In this document: one piece after another, positions 28,874-45,697 of the stretch | Numbering within the stretch: position 1 is the stretch's first letter | Layout: every line of letters begins with the position of its first letter | NCBI RefSeq assembly: GCF_000252445.1 | Contig: NC_017790.1 | Location: forward strand, 2,586,501 to 2,650,500 | Source: Deinococcus gobiensis I-0 | GTDB taxonomy: Bacteria; Deinococcota; Deinococci; Deinococcales; Deinococcaceae | Length of the DNA stretch: 64,000 nucleotides | Direction: 5' to 3' | The notes under the pieces: generated by a model | What the model was told of the DNA's origin: nothing | What the model saw: only the letters and a program-made list of their open reading frames with translations | Databases searched by the model: none | Position numbers and translations under genes: made by a program

Positions 28874-31788
28874 AGGCCGTCTCCGCGCCCTCCCCCACCG
28901 GGGCCACCCCCGAACCCGGCGCCGCGCAGGTCACGGGCACGCACGACTCGCCCCCGGCCACGCACCTGCCGCGCGCCACCTACCGCCTGCAACTGCACCG
29001 CGACTTTCCCTTCGCGGCGGCCCAGAAGGCGCTGCCCTACCTCGCGCGGCTGGGGGTGACCGACGTGTACCTCTCGCCCATCTGGGCCAGCACGCCCGGC
29101 AGCACCCACGGCTACGACGTGACCGACCACGCCGCCATCAACCCCGAACTCGGCGGCATGGCGGGGCTGCGGCGGCTCGCGGCGCGCGCGCGCGACCTGG
29201 GCCTGTCGCTCATCGTGGATTTCGTGCCCAACCACATGGGCATTCAGGGGGGCCACAACCCCTACTGGGAAGACGTACTGACCCACGGGCAGGCCAGCCG
29301 CTACGCGCATTTCTTCGACATCTCCTGGCAGCCCCTCAAGCGGGCGCTGGAAGGCAAGGTCATGCTGCCGCTGCTGGGCGACCAGTACGGCCGGGTCCTG
29401 GAGCGCGGCGAACTGAAGCTGGAGCGCGAGGGCGGGCGCTTTTTCCTGCGCTACTGGGAACGGCGCCTGCCCATGTCGCCGCGCAGCCTCGCGCTGCTGC
29501 TCTCGGAGGTCGCGCCCCGGCTGGCCCAGAGCGTGGGCGAGAGCGCCCGCAGCGAACTGGCGAGCATCGCCCGCAGCGCCGCCTCGCTGCCGCGCAGCAC
29601 CTCGCCGGACCTGACCGACGAGGACCGCGCCGGGCGCGCGCAGGAGATGGAGGTCATGGCCCGGCGTCTGGACGTGCTGGCCGAGGCTTCCGGGCCGGTC
29701 CGGTCGGCGCTCGACGCCGTGGTGGCCGCCTACAACGCCGACCCCGCGCGGCTCGACACCCTGGTCAGCGAGCAGAACTACCGCCTCGCCTTCTGGAAGG
29801 TGGCGGCCGAGGAGATCAACTACCGGCGCTTTTTCGACATTAACGACCTCGCGGCGCTGCGCATGGAAGACCCGCGCGTGTTCGCCTGGGCGCACGGCCT
29901 GCTGTTCGAGCTGCTGCGCGACGGCACCGTGCAGGGCGTGCGGCTCGACCACACCGACGGCTTGTACGACCCGGCCGGGTATTTCCAGGCCTTGCAGCTC
30001 GGCGCGGCCGAGGCGCTGGGCCGCGCGCCGGCCGGGGCCGGGCAGGGCGGCGCGGCCCTGGACCGGGGCGAACTGCCGCTGTACGTGGTCGCCGAAAAGA
30101 TCCTGGAACCCGGCGAGCACCTGCCGCAGGCCTGGGCGATTCACGGCACGACCGGTTACGATTTCCTGGCGCAGCTCGGCGGCGTGTTCGTGGATGCGGG
30201 GGCCGAGGAGGAGATGACCTCCATCTACCGGCGCTTCACGGGCGACCGCGAGGGCTACGGCGAGCAGCTCTACCGGGGCAAGCAGCTCATCCAGCGGGTG
30301 TCGCTGCCGGGCGAGGTCAACGTGCTGGCCGAGCGCCTGGAGGCCCTGGCCGAAACCGACCTGGGCGCGCGCGACTTTACCCTCAGCACGGTGCGCGCCG
30401 CGCTGCGCGAGGTGATCGCCACCTTCCCGGTGTACCGCACCTACATCCGCGCCGACGGGTCGCGCGAGCCCGGCGACGACGCCAAGATCGCCCACGCCGT
30501 CCGCGACGCCAAGGCCCACAACCGCCAGGACGGCTCGCCGCTGGACCCCAGCGTGTTCGACTACCTGCACTCGGTCCTGACCCTCCAGGCCCCCGACGAG
30601 GACACGCGCGCCGCCTACGCCCGCTTTACCCTCAAGTTCCAGCAGCTCACCGGGCCGGTGACGGCCAAGGGCGCCGAGGACACGGCCTTCTACCGCTACG
30701 CGCGCCTGCTGTCGCTCAACGAGGTGGGCGGCGACCCGGCGCTGTTCGGCACGCCGCCCCGCGACTTCCACGCGGCGGCCCGGGAGCGCGCCGAGCGCTG
30801 GCCCCACGCCATGCTGGCGGGCAGCACCCACGACACCAAACGCGGCGAGGACACGCGCGCGCGCATCAGCGTGCTCTCCGAGATGCCGCAGACGTGGTCG
30901 GCGTACCTCAGCGCGTGGCTGCCGGTCCTGCGCGCGCTCCAGACCCGCACCGACCTGGGGCTGGCCCCCAGCCTCACGGGCATCTACACCCTGCTTCAGA
31001 ACGCGCTGGGGGCCTACCCGCTCGACGGCCACCTGGAGGGCTTCACCGGGCGCCTGAACGACTACATGCTCAAGGCCAGCCGCGAGGCCAAGCTGAGCAC
31101 GAGCTGGGCCGCGCCCGACGAGGACTACGAGGCGGCGCTCGCCGCGCTCGTCTCGGGCCTGCTGGCCGACGAGCGCTTCTGCGCCGGGCTGGCCGAGCTG
31201 CACGGGCGCATCAGCCCCTACGGCGCGCAGAACGGCCTGAGCGCCGCGCTGGTGCGCCTGACCGCGCCCGGCGTGCCCGACACCTACCAGGGGGCCGAGG
31301 GCTGGAACCAGAGCCTCGTGGACCCCGACAACCGCCGGCCGGTGGACTACGCCCGCCTGGGGCGCGTGGTGGGCCGCCTGGAAAAGAAGCACGACGTGGA
31401 CGTGGCCCGCACGCTGCTGGGCAATTACGAGGACGGCGGCGTGAAGGTCATGCTAACCTGGGCGGCGCTGCGGGCCCGGCAGGCACACCGCGAGCTGTTC
31501 GCGCACGGCAGGTACCGGCCCATCGAGGCGGGCAAGTACCTGCTGGCCTTCGCCCGTGAGCACGGGGACGAGGTCGCGGTGACGGTCGCGCCGAGATTGA
31601 CCTTCTCGCTGACCCGCGAGAAGACCCCCTGGGCGCTGGGCGAGACCTGGGGCAACCGCCGCCTGAGCCTGCCGGCCGGCACCTACGAGAACGCCCTGAC
31701 CGGCGAGACGCTGCGGGTGCGCGGCGGCAACGTTCCGGTGGCGAAGGTGCTGGAGAACTTTCCGGCGGCGCTGCTGCTTAAGCGTTAG
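28870..31788 (+). CDS. treY: Malto-oligosyltrehalose synthase
   Basis: A 972-aa GH13 isomerase converting the reducing-end alpha-1,4 bond of maltodextrin to alpha,alpha-1,1. Diagnostic segments: [78 protein letters not shown], and [20 protein letters not shown] [15 protein letters not shown]. The ATG overlaps the treZ stop by 4 nt. With treX and treZ it forms a complete glycogen-to-trehalose route, relevant to desiccation tolerance. Confidence 0.95.
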
Positions 31789-31826
31789 GAACAGGGGCGG
31801 CCCGGTTCAGTGCGAGACTGCCGGGC

Positions 31827-32867
31827 ATGAAAGCCGCCCTGTACCACGCCTTCGGCGTCCGGCCCGAGATCACGACCGTTCCCGACCCCGCGCCCCCCGA
31901 GGGCGGGGTGGTCGTGGAGGTCGCCGCGACGGGGGTATGCCGCAGCGACTGGCACGGCTGGATGGGCCACGACCCCGACATCCGGCTGCCGCACGTGCCG
32001 GGCCACGAACTGGCCGGGACCGTGGTGGCGCTGGGTGCAGGCATCCGCAACTGGCGGGTGGGCGACCGCGTGACCGTGCCCTTCGTGTCGGGCTGCGGGC
32101 GCTGCGCCGAGTGCCAGGCGGGCCACCAGCAGGTGTGCGAGCGGCAGTTCCAGCCGGGATTCACGCACTGGGGCTCGTTTGCGCAGTACGTCGCGCTGCA
32201 CCAGGCCGACCAGAACCTCGTGGCGCTGCCTGACGACCTGGACTTCGTGACGGCCGCCAGCCTGGGCTGCCGCTTCGCTACGTCCTTCCGGGCGGTCGTG
32301 CAGCAGGGGCGCGTGCGCGGCGGCGAGTGGGTGGCCGTGCACGGCTGCGGGGGCGTGGGCCTGTCGGCCATCCTGATCGCCAAGGCGCTCGGCGCGCAGG
32401 TGATCGCCATCGACATCGGCGCGGAGCAGCTGCGGCTGGCGGCCGAGCTGGGTGCCGACCTGACCCTGAACAGCCGCGAGGTGCCCGACGTGCCCGGCGC
32501 GGTGCGCGAGCTGACCGGCGGGGGCGCGCACGTCTCGCTGGACGCGCTGGGCCACCCCGACACCTGCGCCAACTCGGTCCTGTGCCTGCGCACGCGCGGC
32601 CGGCACATCCAGGTGGGCCTGCTGCTGGGCGACCAGAGCCGCCCCGCCGTGCCGATGGACCGCGTCATCGCCCGCGAGCTGGAAATCTACGGCAGCCACG
32701 GCATGGCCGCCCACACCTACCCCGAGATGCTCGCCATGATCGGGCGCGGCGCGCTGCGCCCAGAGCGCCTGCTGGGCCAGCAGGTGTCGCTGGAACAGGG
32801 CGTGGACATGCTCGTGGACATGAACCGCTTCGGCGGGCGCGGGGTCACGGTGATCGACCGGTTCTGA
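31827..32867 (+). CDS. Zinc-dependent alcohol dehydrogenase
   Basis: A 346-aa MDR-family enzyme. Catalytic zinc ligands are C38, H60-E61 (GHE) and probably the Cys of [12 protein letters not shown]. The structural zinc site is complete (C90, C93, C96, C104). The NAD(P) fold carries [18 protein letters not shown]. The substrate is unknown. A GAGACT hexamer lies 7 nt before the ATG, a weak version of the leaderless -10. It is followed after 8 nt by repeat copy B. Confidence 0.92.
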   Translation: MKAALYHAFGVRPEITTVPDPAPPEGGVVVEVAATGVCRSDWHGWMGHDPDIRLPHVPGHELAGTVVALGAGIRNWRVGDRVTVPFVSGCGRCAECQAGHQQVCERQFQPGFTHWGSFAQYVALHQADQNLVALPDDLDFVTAASLGCRFATSFRAVVQQGRVRGGEWVAVHGCGGVGLSAILIAKALGAQVIAIDIGAEQLRLAAELGADLTLNSREVPDVPGAVRELTGGGAHVSLDALGHPDTCANSVLCLRTRGRHIQVGLLLGDQSRPAVPMDRVIARELEIYGSHGMAAHTYPEMLAMIGRGALRPERLLGQQVSLEQGVDMLVDMNRFGGRGVTVIDRF

Positions 32868-32875
32868 GGGCAGCC

Positions 32876-32936
32876 TTCAGAGGAACCGGGGGTGGCTCCT
32901 GGTCCCTCTGAACCGGACGGAGCGGGCACCCGAGAA
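32876..32936 (+). repeat. 61-nt hairpin repeat, copy B
   Basis: It starts 8 nt after the alcohol dehydrogenase stop, in the same orientation relative to the upstream gene as copy A. TTCAGAGGAACC pairs imperfectly with GGTCCCTCTGAA, and the tail reads GACGGAGCGGGCACCCGAGAA. Confidence 0.75.
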
Positions 32937-33012
32937 GGCCAGCGGTCGGCCGTGGAATCGGGGCCACGCCCCTGACCCCCTCGACGGAATTGCAGGTCGC
33001 CGTGAGGCGGGC

Positions 33013-33789
33013 CTAGCGGCTGGCCCACAGCTCGACGAGGCCGCGCAGGGTCAGGGTCTCGTCGTAATGGTCGATCTCGCGGCAGATGCCCTCGACGGTG
33101 CGCGAGAAGCCGCCCGTGGCGACGGCGACCGCCGGCCCCGGCAGCTCGGCGCGGATGCGGCGCAGCAGGCCGTCCACCATCTCGGCGTACCCGAAGACCA
33201 GCCCCGATTGCAGCGCGTGGACCGTGTTCTTGCCGATGGCGCTCGCCGGGGCCTCCAGGGTGATGCGCGGCAGCTTGGCGGCGCGGGCGAACAGGGCGTC
33301 GGCGCTCACCTGCGCGCCGGTCGCCAGCACGCCGCCGATAAAGCGCCGCCCGCGCCCGATCACGTCGAAGTTGGTCGAGGTGCCGAAGTCCACGACGACC
33401 GCATACTCGCTCTGGGCGAGGTACTTCTCGGCCCCGAACAGGTTGCACAGGCGGTCGGCCCCCACCGCGCCGGGCTGGTCGAGTTCCACGCGCACGTCGG
33501 GCAGGTTCTCGGCACTGACCTCGAAGGCGTCCACGGCGAAATGCCGCTTGAGGGCCAGCGCGTAGTTCTGGCCGACCGGCGGGGCCACACTGCTCAGCAC
33601 GGCGGCGCGGGGGGCCTGCGCGCCCGCGAGGTCCAGCAGGCCGCGCAGTTGCAGCGCCAGGTCGTCGGGCAGCATCTCGCGGCCGGTGCGCACGCGCCAG
33701 GTGTGCGTGAGGGTCCGGGAGGCGTCCGCAAGGCCCAGCACGGTGCTGGTGTTGCCGACATCCACGGCCAGGAGGGGAAAAGCAGGCAC
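33013..33789 (-). CDS. coaX: Type III pantothenate kinase
   Basis: A 258-aa ASKHA-fold kinase for the first step of CoA synthesis. Motifs: DVGNTST at 9-15, GADRLCNLFGAE, VVDFGTSTNFDVI, and VATGGFSRTVE. Type III enzymes need a monovalent cation and are not feedback-inhibited. The GTG start lies 7 nt after TAGAAT. Confidence 0.95.
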   Translation of the reverse strand: MPAFPLLAVDVGNTSTVLGLADASRTLTHTWRVRTGREMLPDDLALQLRGLLDLAGAQAPRAAVLSSVAPPVGQNYALALKRHFAVDAFEVSAENLPDVRVELDQPGAVGADRLCNLFGAEKYLAQSEYAVVVDFGTSTNFDVIGRGRRFIGGVLATGAQVSADALFARAAKLPRITLEAPASAIGKNTVHALQSGLVFGYAEMVDGLLRRIRAELPGPAVAVATGGFSRTVEGICREIDHYDETLTLRGLVELWASR

Positions 33790-33796
33790 GCCCCCG

Positions 33797-33818
33797 ATTC
33801 TAGGGCATTTGCCCTAGA
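33797..33818. promoter_or_regulatory. coaX -10 overlapped by an inverted repeat
   Basis: TAGAAT (33797-33802, minus strand) is 7 nt before the coaX GTG. It is overlapped by a perfect 8-bp inverted repeat TCTAGGGC/GCCCTAGA (33799-33806 with 33811-33818, 4-nt centre), so a repressor site is possible. Confidence 0.5.
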
Positions 33819-33890
33819 GGGGACTCTCTTCATGGCCGAGCGAAGTGGGTGAATTTCAGGAGAGCATCCGCGATCGCCCTCGGCCAGCAG

Positions 33891-33925
33891 GAGGGGCCGC
33901 GCCTTCCTGTGGACGCGGCCCCCTC
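33891..33925 (-). terminator. Hairpin after the RND pump gene
   Basis: GAGGGGCCGCG (33891-33901) pairs with CGCGGCCCCCTC (33914-33925) with one bulge, 24 nt downstream of the stop. No T-run. Confidence 0.45.
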
Positions 33926-33948
33926 CCCTACTCTCCCCCGCCCGGGTC

Positions 33949-37325
<3,377 letters not shown>

Positions 37326-37329
<4 letters not shown>

Positions 37330-38993
37330 GGCGCACCTCCGGGGCCGCCGGGGGGTGGGCCGCCCTGGCCGCCCCCGCTCTGGCTACCGGCTGCGGCCGT
37401 CCGCACCGCACCGCCGTCGAGCAGGCCGGTCGGCGGCTGCGAGATGACCTGCGCGCCGGCAGTGACCCCGCTGACCGCCGACTGCGTGCCCGCCTGCCCC
37501 AGCACGGTGACGGTGTGCTGGACGGCGCGCCCGTTCTCGACCGTGAACAGGTAGGTCTGCTCGCTGTCGGCCTGGAGCGCCGTGCTCGGCACGAGGACTC
37601 CGGTCGCCACCTTGGCGTCGTAGACGACCGTGCCCACCGTGCCCGCCGCCGGGCGCGACTCGCCGGTAAAGCGCGCGACGACCGGCACGCTGCCGGTGCC
37701 CGCCGAGCCGGCGTTCTGCGACACCTTGACCGGATAGGTGCGCTGCCCGGCGACGAAATTCAGGGCGGTGCCCACCGGCAGCGAGGCCGCCTCAGTCGGG
37801 GGCACGTTCACGCGCACCTGCTGGTCGCGGCTCACCAGGGTCAGGACCTCGGTGCCCGCCGAGACGTACTGCCCGGCGCTCACGTTCAGGGCCGTGACCT
37901 GCCCCGCGAAGGGCACCGTGACCCGCGCGGCGGCGGCGGCGGCCTGCGCCTGATTCAGGGTAATCTGGGCTTTCTGCACCGCCAGGCGGGCCGTCTCCTG
38001 CCCCTCGGTGCCGCTGCGGGCATTCGCGGCGAGGTTCGACTGCGCCGCGACGAGGCTGCTGCGCGCGTTCTGCACCTGCACGTTCTGGGCGTCCACCTCG
38101 GTGCGCGCCACCGCCCCGACCTCGTAGAGCCGCTGAAGCGAGGCGAGGCTGCGCTGGGCGTTGTCGAGCGAGGTCTGCGCCGCCGTGACCGCCTGTTCCA
38201 GCGAGGCGCGCCCGGCGGCCGTCTGGCTGGCCTGGCTGCGCAGCGACAGCTGGGCGCTGTCCAGCGCGTTCTGGGCGCTCTGCACGCTGCTCTGGAGGTC
38301 GGGGCTACTCAGGCGCAGCGCCGTGTCGCCCGCCCCCAGGGCCGAGCCCACCCCGGCCAGCACCTCGGTCACGGTGCCCGAGGTCCGCGCGGTGACGGTG
38401 CCCGACTGCGCGGCGGCGACCGTGCCGCTCAGGCGGCGCTGGGCGCTCAGGGTGCCCGACTTGACGGCGGCGGCCTGCACTGGAGTCACGATGCCGCCCC
38501 CGATGCGGCTGCCTGCCCCCTGCCCGGCACGGCCCCCCGTGCCCGACTGCGCGCCGGTCTGGCCTGCGCCTGTACCTGCGCCTGTGCCCGTTCCGGCCTG
38601 ACCCTGTCCAGGCTGGCTCCGGGTGCCCTGGCCGGCCCCGGCCTGCCCGGTGGCCCCGGTCGCCGTGGCCCCGGCTCCGGTCGCCCCGCTGCCACCCGCC
38701 AGGCCCGCGCCGCCCTGACCGGCCGCGGCCTGCCCCGCCGAACCCTGCGCCCCGAACCCGCCCTGACCCGCCCCGAACCCGCTTCCGGCCCCCGACGAGC
38801 CCGAGTCGTCCTGCCCGAGCCGGTAGCCGACGAAACCGACCCCGGCCAGCAGCAGCGGCACCAGAATCCAGCGCAGCAGGCCGCGCCGTGGGGGCGACTG
38901 ACCTGCTGCGCTGCGGTCCACCGGGGTTCGGTCGGTGGGAGGGCCTTCCTGCGGGGGATGTGGAGAGGAAGCCTGACTCATGCCTCCCATCAC
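37326..38993 (-). CDS. RND periplasmic adaptor (membrane fusion protein)
   Basis: A 555-aa adaptor. One membrane anchor ([20 protein letters not shown], 41-60) is followed by an unusual Gly/Ala/Gln/Thr-rich linker of about 100 residues (64-167). The conserved core comes next: a lipoyl-like half-motif ([24 protein letters not shown]), a coiled-coil hairpin (about 230-340), [23 protein letters not shown], and beta-barrel domains. The Gly/Pro-rich C-terminus overlaps the pump gene start. The GTG at 38993, ATG 38990 and ATG 38981 are all possible starts; GATAAT at 39012-39017 is the nearest -10-like sequence. Confidence 0.88.
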
Positions 38994-39011
38994 ACCGCAG
39001 CTCTACGAAGA

Positions 39012-39017
39012 ATTATC
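39012..39017 (-). promoter_or_regulatory. -10-like GATAAT upstream of the RND operon
   Basis: About 18 nt before the first possible start codon. No convincing -35 at 16-18 bp. Confidence 0.4.
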
Positions 39018-39053
39018 GAATGGGCGGGGCGTCACAAAGCCCGGGCCCGGCCC

Positions 39054-39746
39054 TCAGTTGAAGCTGCCCAGGTTCAGCGAGACGCTATAGGCGCAGCTCG
39101 TGTCGGCCTCGGTGCGCACGAGCATCTCGACCTTGTCGCTGGCGCCCAGCCCCGCCTCCAGCGGCTTGAAGTAGTACACCAGGGTGCCGCTCCAGGTACC
39201 GCCGTCCTGCTTGAAGTCGCTCACGTAGCTGCGGCGCGCCGGGGCCACCATCTTGCCGTCCGGGGCCTTCAGGCGCACGAGATAGGCGTCGCGGGCCTTC
39301 TCGCTGGGCAGGCCGCGCACGGCGATGTCCACGCGCAGTTCGCCGTCGGCGAGGCGCTTGCCCGCATAGTCGGCGCCCAGCGCGTCCTTGACCGAGAGGT
39401 TCTTGAAGCTGTCGCGGGCGTCCACGGCCTGGAAATAGAGCTGGTCGGCCTGCCCGCTCAGGGTCACGCTGCCCAGGCGGCTGCCCTTGCCGTAGTCGGT
39501 CGGCGCGGCCAGCCAGTCGGCCACGCAGGCGTCGCCGCCGTCGAAGGCGCGCACCACGCCGTCGCCGGCCGCGAACTTGCCGTCCTTGACGCTCAGGTCG
39601 AGGGTCTGGTACGTGGTCACGGGGTCGCGGCGGCCGTACGCGCCGTCGATGACGTTCTTGGCCGTCGTGTCTTCGAGCTTGGGCACCCAGGCCAGGGCCG
39701 GGGCCGAGAGCGCGGCGGTCAGGGACAGAAGCAGAAGTTTGCGCAT
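39054..39746 (-). CDS. Secreted protein of unknown function, 230 aa
   Basis: A signal peptide (MRKLLLLSLTAALSAPALA) is followed by a mature beta-rich domain with only two cysteines (DACVADW and DTSCAYS), which could form a disulfide. The phrases AVDARDSFKNLSVKDALG and VDIAVRGLPSEKARDAYLVRLKAPDG suggest an extracytoplasmic beta-sandwich. I do not recognise a family. GGAGG lies 7 nt before the ATG. It stands between two envelope operons, so an envelope role is only inferred. Confidence 0.75.
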   Translation of the reverse strand: MRKLLLLSLTAALSAPALAWVPKLEDTTAKNVIDGAYGRRDPVTTYQTLDLSVKDGKFAAGDGVVRAFDGGDACVADWLAAPTDYGKGSRLGSVTLSGQADQLYFQAVDARDSFKNLSVKDALGADYAGKRLADGELRVDIAVRGLPSEKARDAYLVRLKAPDGKMVAPARRSYVSDFKQDGGTWSGTLVYYFKPLEAGLGASDKVEMLVRTEADTSCAYSVSLNLGSFN

Positions 39747-39844
39747 AGGAGGTCCTCCGGAGAAACGCTGTTCATTGAAAAAGGCGCGGGTGACGCGAAC
39801 CTGACGTTCCGGCCGGGCCGGCCCTCAGGAATGCGCCGCCGCGT

Positions 39845-41995
39845 TCACGATTTGAGGTACACCACCCGGCAGGCCTTGCCGGCCGAGCGGAACTGTTCGG
39901 CCGCGGCGGCCGACAGCTCGACATCGGTGTAGACCGACGAGTTGGGGGCGAACTTACTGGGCCGGATCTTACTGGCCTTGACGCGGGTCACGTTGCTGAA
40001 CCCCGACGCCTGCCCCTCGGCCGTGATGTAGGTGTGCAGGTTGCCCTCCTGCACGAGCTGGCTGCTCACGCCCTGCACGAGCGCGGCGTCGGGCCACAGC
40101 TGCGTACCGCCCTCGGCGTACACGAAACTGGTCATGTCGCGCTGGAAGTTGCCCAGGCCGCGCACGTCCACCACGACCGTGCAGTTCAGCGGGCGGTCCT
40201 CGTTGCCGGCGGCCGCGCCGCCGCCCCCTCCCGCACGGGCCACCGCGCCGCCGGCTCCGGCGTCTCCGCCCGAACCGGTCGCGCCGCCGCCGTTGCCGCT
40301 GCTCGGCCGCCCGGCCGCCGGAGCCGCGCCCTCGCCGCTCTGGCCGGCCGGGGCATTGCCGCCCACACCCCGGCCACCGGCGGGCGTGCCGGTCTCGGTG
40401 GCGGGGGTGCCCGACCCGCTGCCCCCGGCCGCCGGGCGCGCGGCCGTGTCACCGGGCGCGGCTCCGGCCGAGGTGCCCGCGCTGCCGGGCGCGGCGCGCG
40501 TGGGGGCCTCGGTCTGGGTGCCGGGGGTGGTCTGGGCGCCCTCGCCGCTGCGGGGCACGGCGGCCACGGTGCCCGAGCCGCTGCCGGCGGCCGTGCCGGG
40601 CGTCTGGGCCGGGCGGGCCGTTTCGGCGGCGGGCGCGGCGCTGCGGCCCTCGCCTCCCGGCGCGCGGGTGGCTGGGGTGACGGTCGCCTCGGGCGCGGAG
40701 GACGCCGCGCTGGTCGTGCGTGACGGAGCGGCGCTAGCCTGGGTGGGCGCCGTGCCGCTGCCCCGCGCCGTGCCGCTGGCCCGCTCGGGGGTCGCCTCGG
40801 CGGCGGGCGCGGCACTGGCCGTACCTGCGCGGCCCGCCTCGGCCGGGGCGGTCACCGGCACCGCGCCGCGCTCGGCCACCGTGGCGGCCGGGGCCGCCGC
40901 CTGGGGCGCGCCGCCGGACTGGGGCCGCGCCGGAATGCGCGCCACCACCGGGCCGGCGTCCTGGGTGCTGCTCGCGCGGGCCGCCTCGCTGCGGGCGGTG
41001 GTGGGGGCCTCGGTCGCCGTCGCCGCGCCGCGCGCCGGGGCCGCCGACTCGGGCGCGCTGGTGGGGGCGGCGTCCTCGCGCCGGGGCAATGTCGTGACCG
41101 CCTCGGGTTCGGCCGCCGGGGCCGAGGCCTCGGCGCGCGCCTCGCTCTGGGCGGCGGGGGTCACGGCCACCGGCTCGGAGACGGGGTCGGCGGGGCGGGC
41201 TGCCTCGGCCGGGGTTTCGGCCGGGATTTCGGTGGCCGAGCGGTCCTGCGCCGGGGCCGTCTCCACAGGGCTGGGCAGCGCCGCGCTCGTATCGGGCACG
41301 GTCACGCGCGCGCCGCTGGCCGCGCTCGGAATCGCCTGCGGCACCGGCAGGGCGCGCGACCCGCTCACCTGCGGCAGTTCGGTGATGGGTGCGGCGCCGG
41401 GCGTCGGAGCCGCCGTGGCGGGCTGCGCGGCGGGGGCCGGGCTGGCCGCCGGGGTCTGGGCAGCGGCAGGGGTCTCGGCCGGCGACTGTGCCGGCGTGGG
41501 GGCCGCTGCCGGAGAGGGCGCGGCCGTCTGCGCCGGGGTCTGGCGCGCCGGAGCCTGCCGCGCCGGCGCCGTCTGGACAGGCCGGGCCGGCTGGGGCTGG
41601 GCTGGCTGAGTCGGGGTGGGCGTGGCGGCGGGCCGGGCCTGCTGCTGCGCCTGCCTCTGCGCGGCCTGCACGGCAGCCTGGCGCTGCGCCTGCTCGCGCT
41701 GGGTCTGCTGGCGCTGGGTCTGGGTGGGCGGCGTGACCTGCTGGGGCGTCAGGGCGGCGGCGGGCGTGGCGGGGGCCAGCGTCACCACTTCCAGCGGCGC
41801 GCGGCTCAGGTCCTGGGGAGTCGCCAGCCAGGGGGCGCGCTCGTCGGGGCGCAGCAGGAGCAGGCCGCCCAGCAGCGCGGCGTGCAGCAGTACCGTCGCG
41901 GCGGCGGCCACGGCGCGGTCGCGCGAGCGGCCATCCTGCCCGGGGCCGCCCTGGGGGGCCTTTCGGGGCGGGACAGGGGTGGGCAGGGTCGTCAT
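39845..41995 (-). CDS. TonB/TolA-like protein with very long low-complexity linker
   Basis: A 716-aa protein in the tonB position after exbB-exbD. Residues 27-49 form one membrane anchor (AVAAAATVLLHAALLGGLLLL). Residues 75-590 are almost entirely Ala, Pro, Thr, Gln, Glu, Ser and Gly, long enough to span a periplasm. The last 115 residues form a compact domain (LNCTVVVDVRGLGNFQRDM to GKACRVVYLKS) with two cysteines. I see no TonB_C YP motif, so the partner at the outer layer is unknown. ATG 41995 has GGAGG 5 nt upstream. Energy transduction is inferred from the gene order. Confidence 0.75.
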   Translation of the reverse strand: MTTLPTPVPPRKAPQGGPGQDGRSRDRAVAAAATVLLHAALLGGLLLLRPDERAPWLATPQDLSRAPLEVVTLAPATPAAALTPQQVTPPTQTQRQQTQREQAQRQAAVQAAQRQAQQQARPAATPTPTQPAQPQPARPVQTAPARQAPARQTPAQTAAPSPAAAPTPAQSPAETPAAAQTPAASPAPAAQPATAAPTPGAAPITELPQVSGSRALPVPQAIPSAASGARVTVPDTSAALPSPVETAPAQDRSATEIPAETPAEAARPADPVSEPVAVTPAAQSEARAEASAPAAEPEAVTTLPRREDAAPTSAPESAAPARGAATATEAPTTARSEAARASSTQDAGPVVARIPARPQSGGAPQAAAPAATVAERGAVPVTAPAEAGRAGTASAAPAAEATPERASGTARGSGTAPTQASAAPSRTTSAASSAPEATVTPATRAPGGEGRSAAPAAETARPAQTPGTAAGSGSGTVAAVPRSGEGAQTTPGTQTEAPTRAAPGSAGTSAGAAPGDTAARPAAGGSGSGTPATETGTPAGGRGVGGNAPAGQSGEGAAPAAGRPSSGNGGGATGSGGDAGAGGAVARAGGGGGAAAGNEDRPLNCTVVVDVRGLGNFQRDMTSFVYAEGGTQLWPDAALVQGVSSQLVQEGNLHTYITAEGQASGFSNVTRVKASKIRPSKFAPNSSVYTDVELSAAAAEQFRSAGKACRVVYLKS

Positions 41996-42077
41996 AGGCG
42001 CCTCCGTGCGGCAGGCTGGCCCACACTCTGGCCGGCGGTCTGACGCGGCGGCCGGAGCACCGCACTCACGGTCCTGT

Positions 42078-42494
<417 letters not shown>

Positions 42495-42495
42495 C

Positions 42496-43182
<687 letters not shown>

Positions 43183-43280
43183 CAAACCTACGGGTAGCAC
43201 ACATCCGGGTGGCAAGCGTGAAAACCCGCTGGGGGCCGCTCATCTGCGCGCCGGCGTCCGGGAATACCGCAGCGCCCGAC

Positions 43281-43309
43281 TCGACTTTAGGACCGAAGAC
43301 GGGTAAAAT
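43281..43309 (+). promoter_or_regulatory. Promoter of the suf operon
   Basis: TCGACT (43281-43286), a 17-bp spacer and TAAAAT (43304-43309). Transcription would start near 43316, leaving a leader of about 75 nt. Confidence 0.65.
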
Positions 43310-43320
43310 GAACAGGTAAC

Positions 43321-43335
43321 TAGGAATTATTCCTA
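43321..43335. promoter_or_regulatory. Palindromic operator candidate for suf
   Basis: TAGGAATTATTCCTA is a perfect 7-bp inverted repeat around one base. It lies just downstream of the predicted start site, about +5 to +19, where a bound repressor would block transcription. It is AT-rich in a very GC-rich genome. The binding protein is unknown; iron or Fe-S-sensing families (Fur, DtxR, Rrf2) are candidates. Confidence 0.6.
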
Positions 43336-43392
43336 ACAGCAGCACCGGCCCCCAGCGGCACACTGCGGCGGGCAATTCCTGAAGGAGACCAC

Positions 43393-44157
<765 letters not shown>

Positions 44158-44204
44158 GCCCGCGTTCCCGGCCCGGCGAGCGACCCCCGACGAAGGAGCA
44201 AGAC

Positions 44205-45611
<1,407 letters not shown>

Positions 45612-45697
45612 GCCCACATCGCCCGCCCCCGCGTTCCGGCTGTCGTCCGGCGTGGGGGTGAGCGCTGCTCTGTGTTCCACCCCGCACAGGAGTGCCC

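Noticed and set aside
33812..33880. A third copy of the 61-nt repeat (GAGGGGACTCTCTTC then GAGCGAAGTGGG)
   Set aside because: Resemblance is too short and broken; it needs an alignment score to decide.
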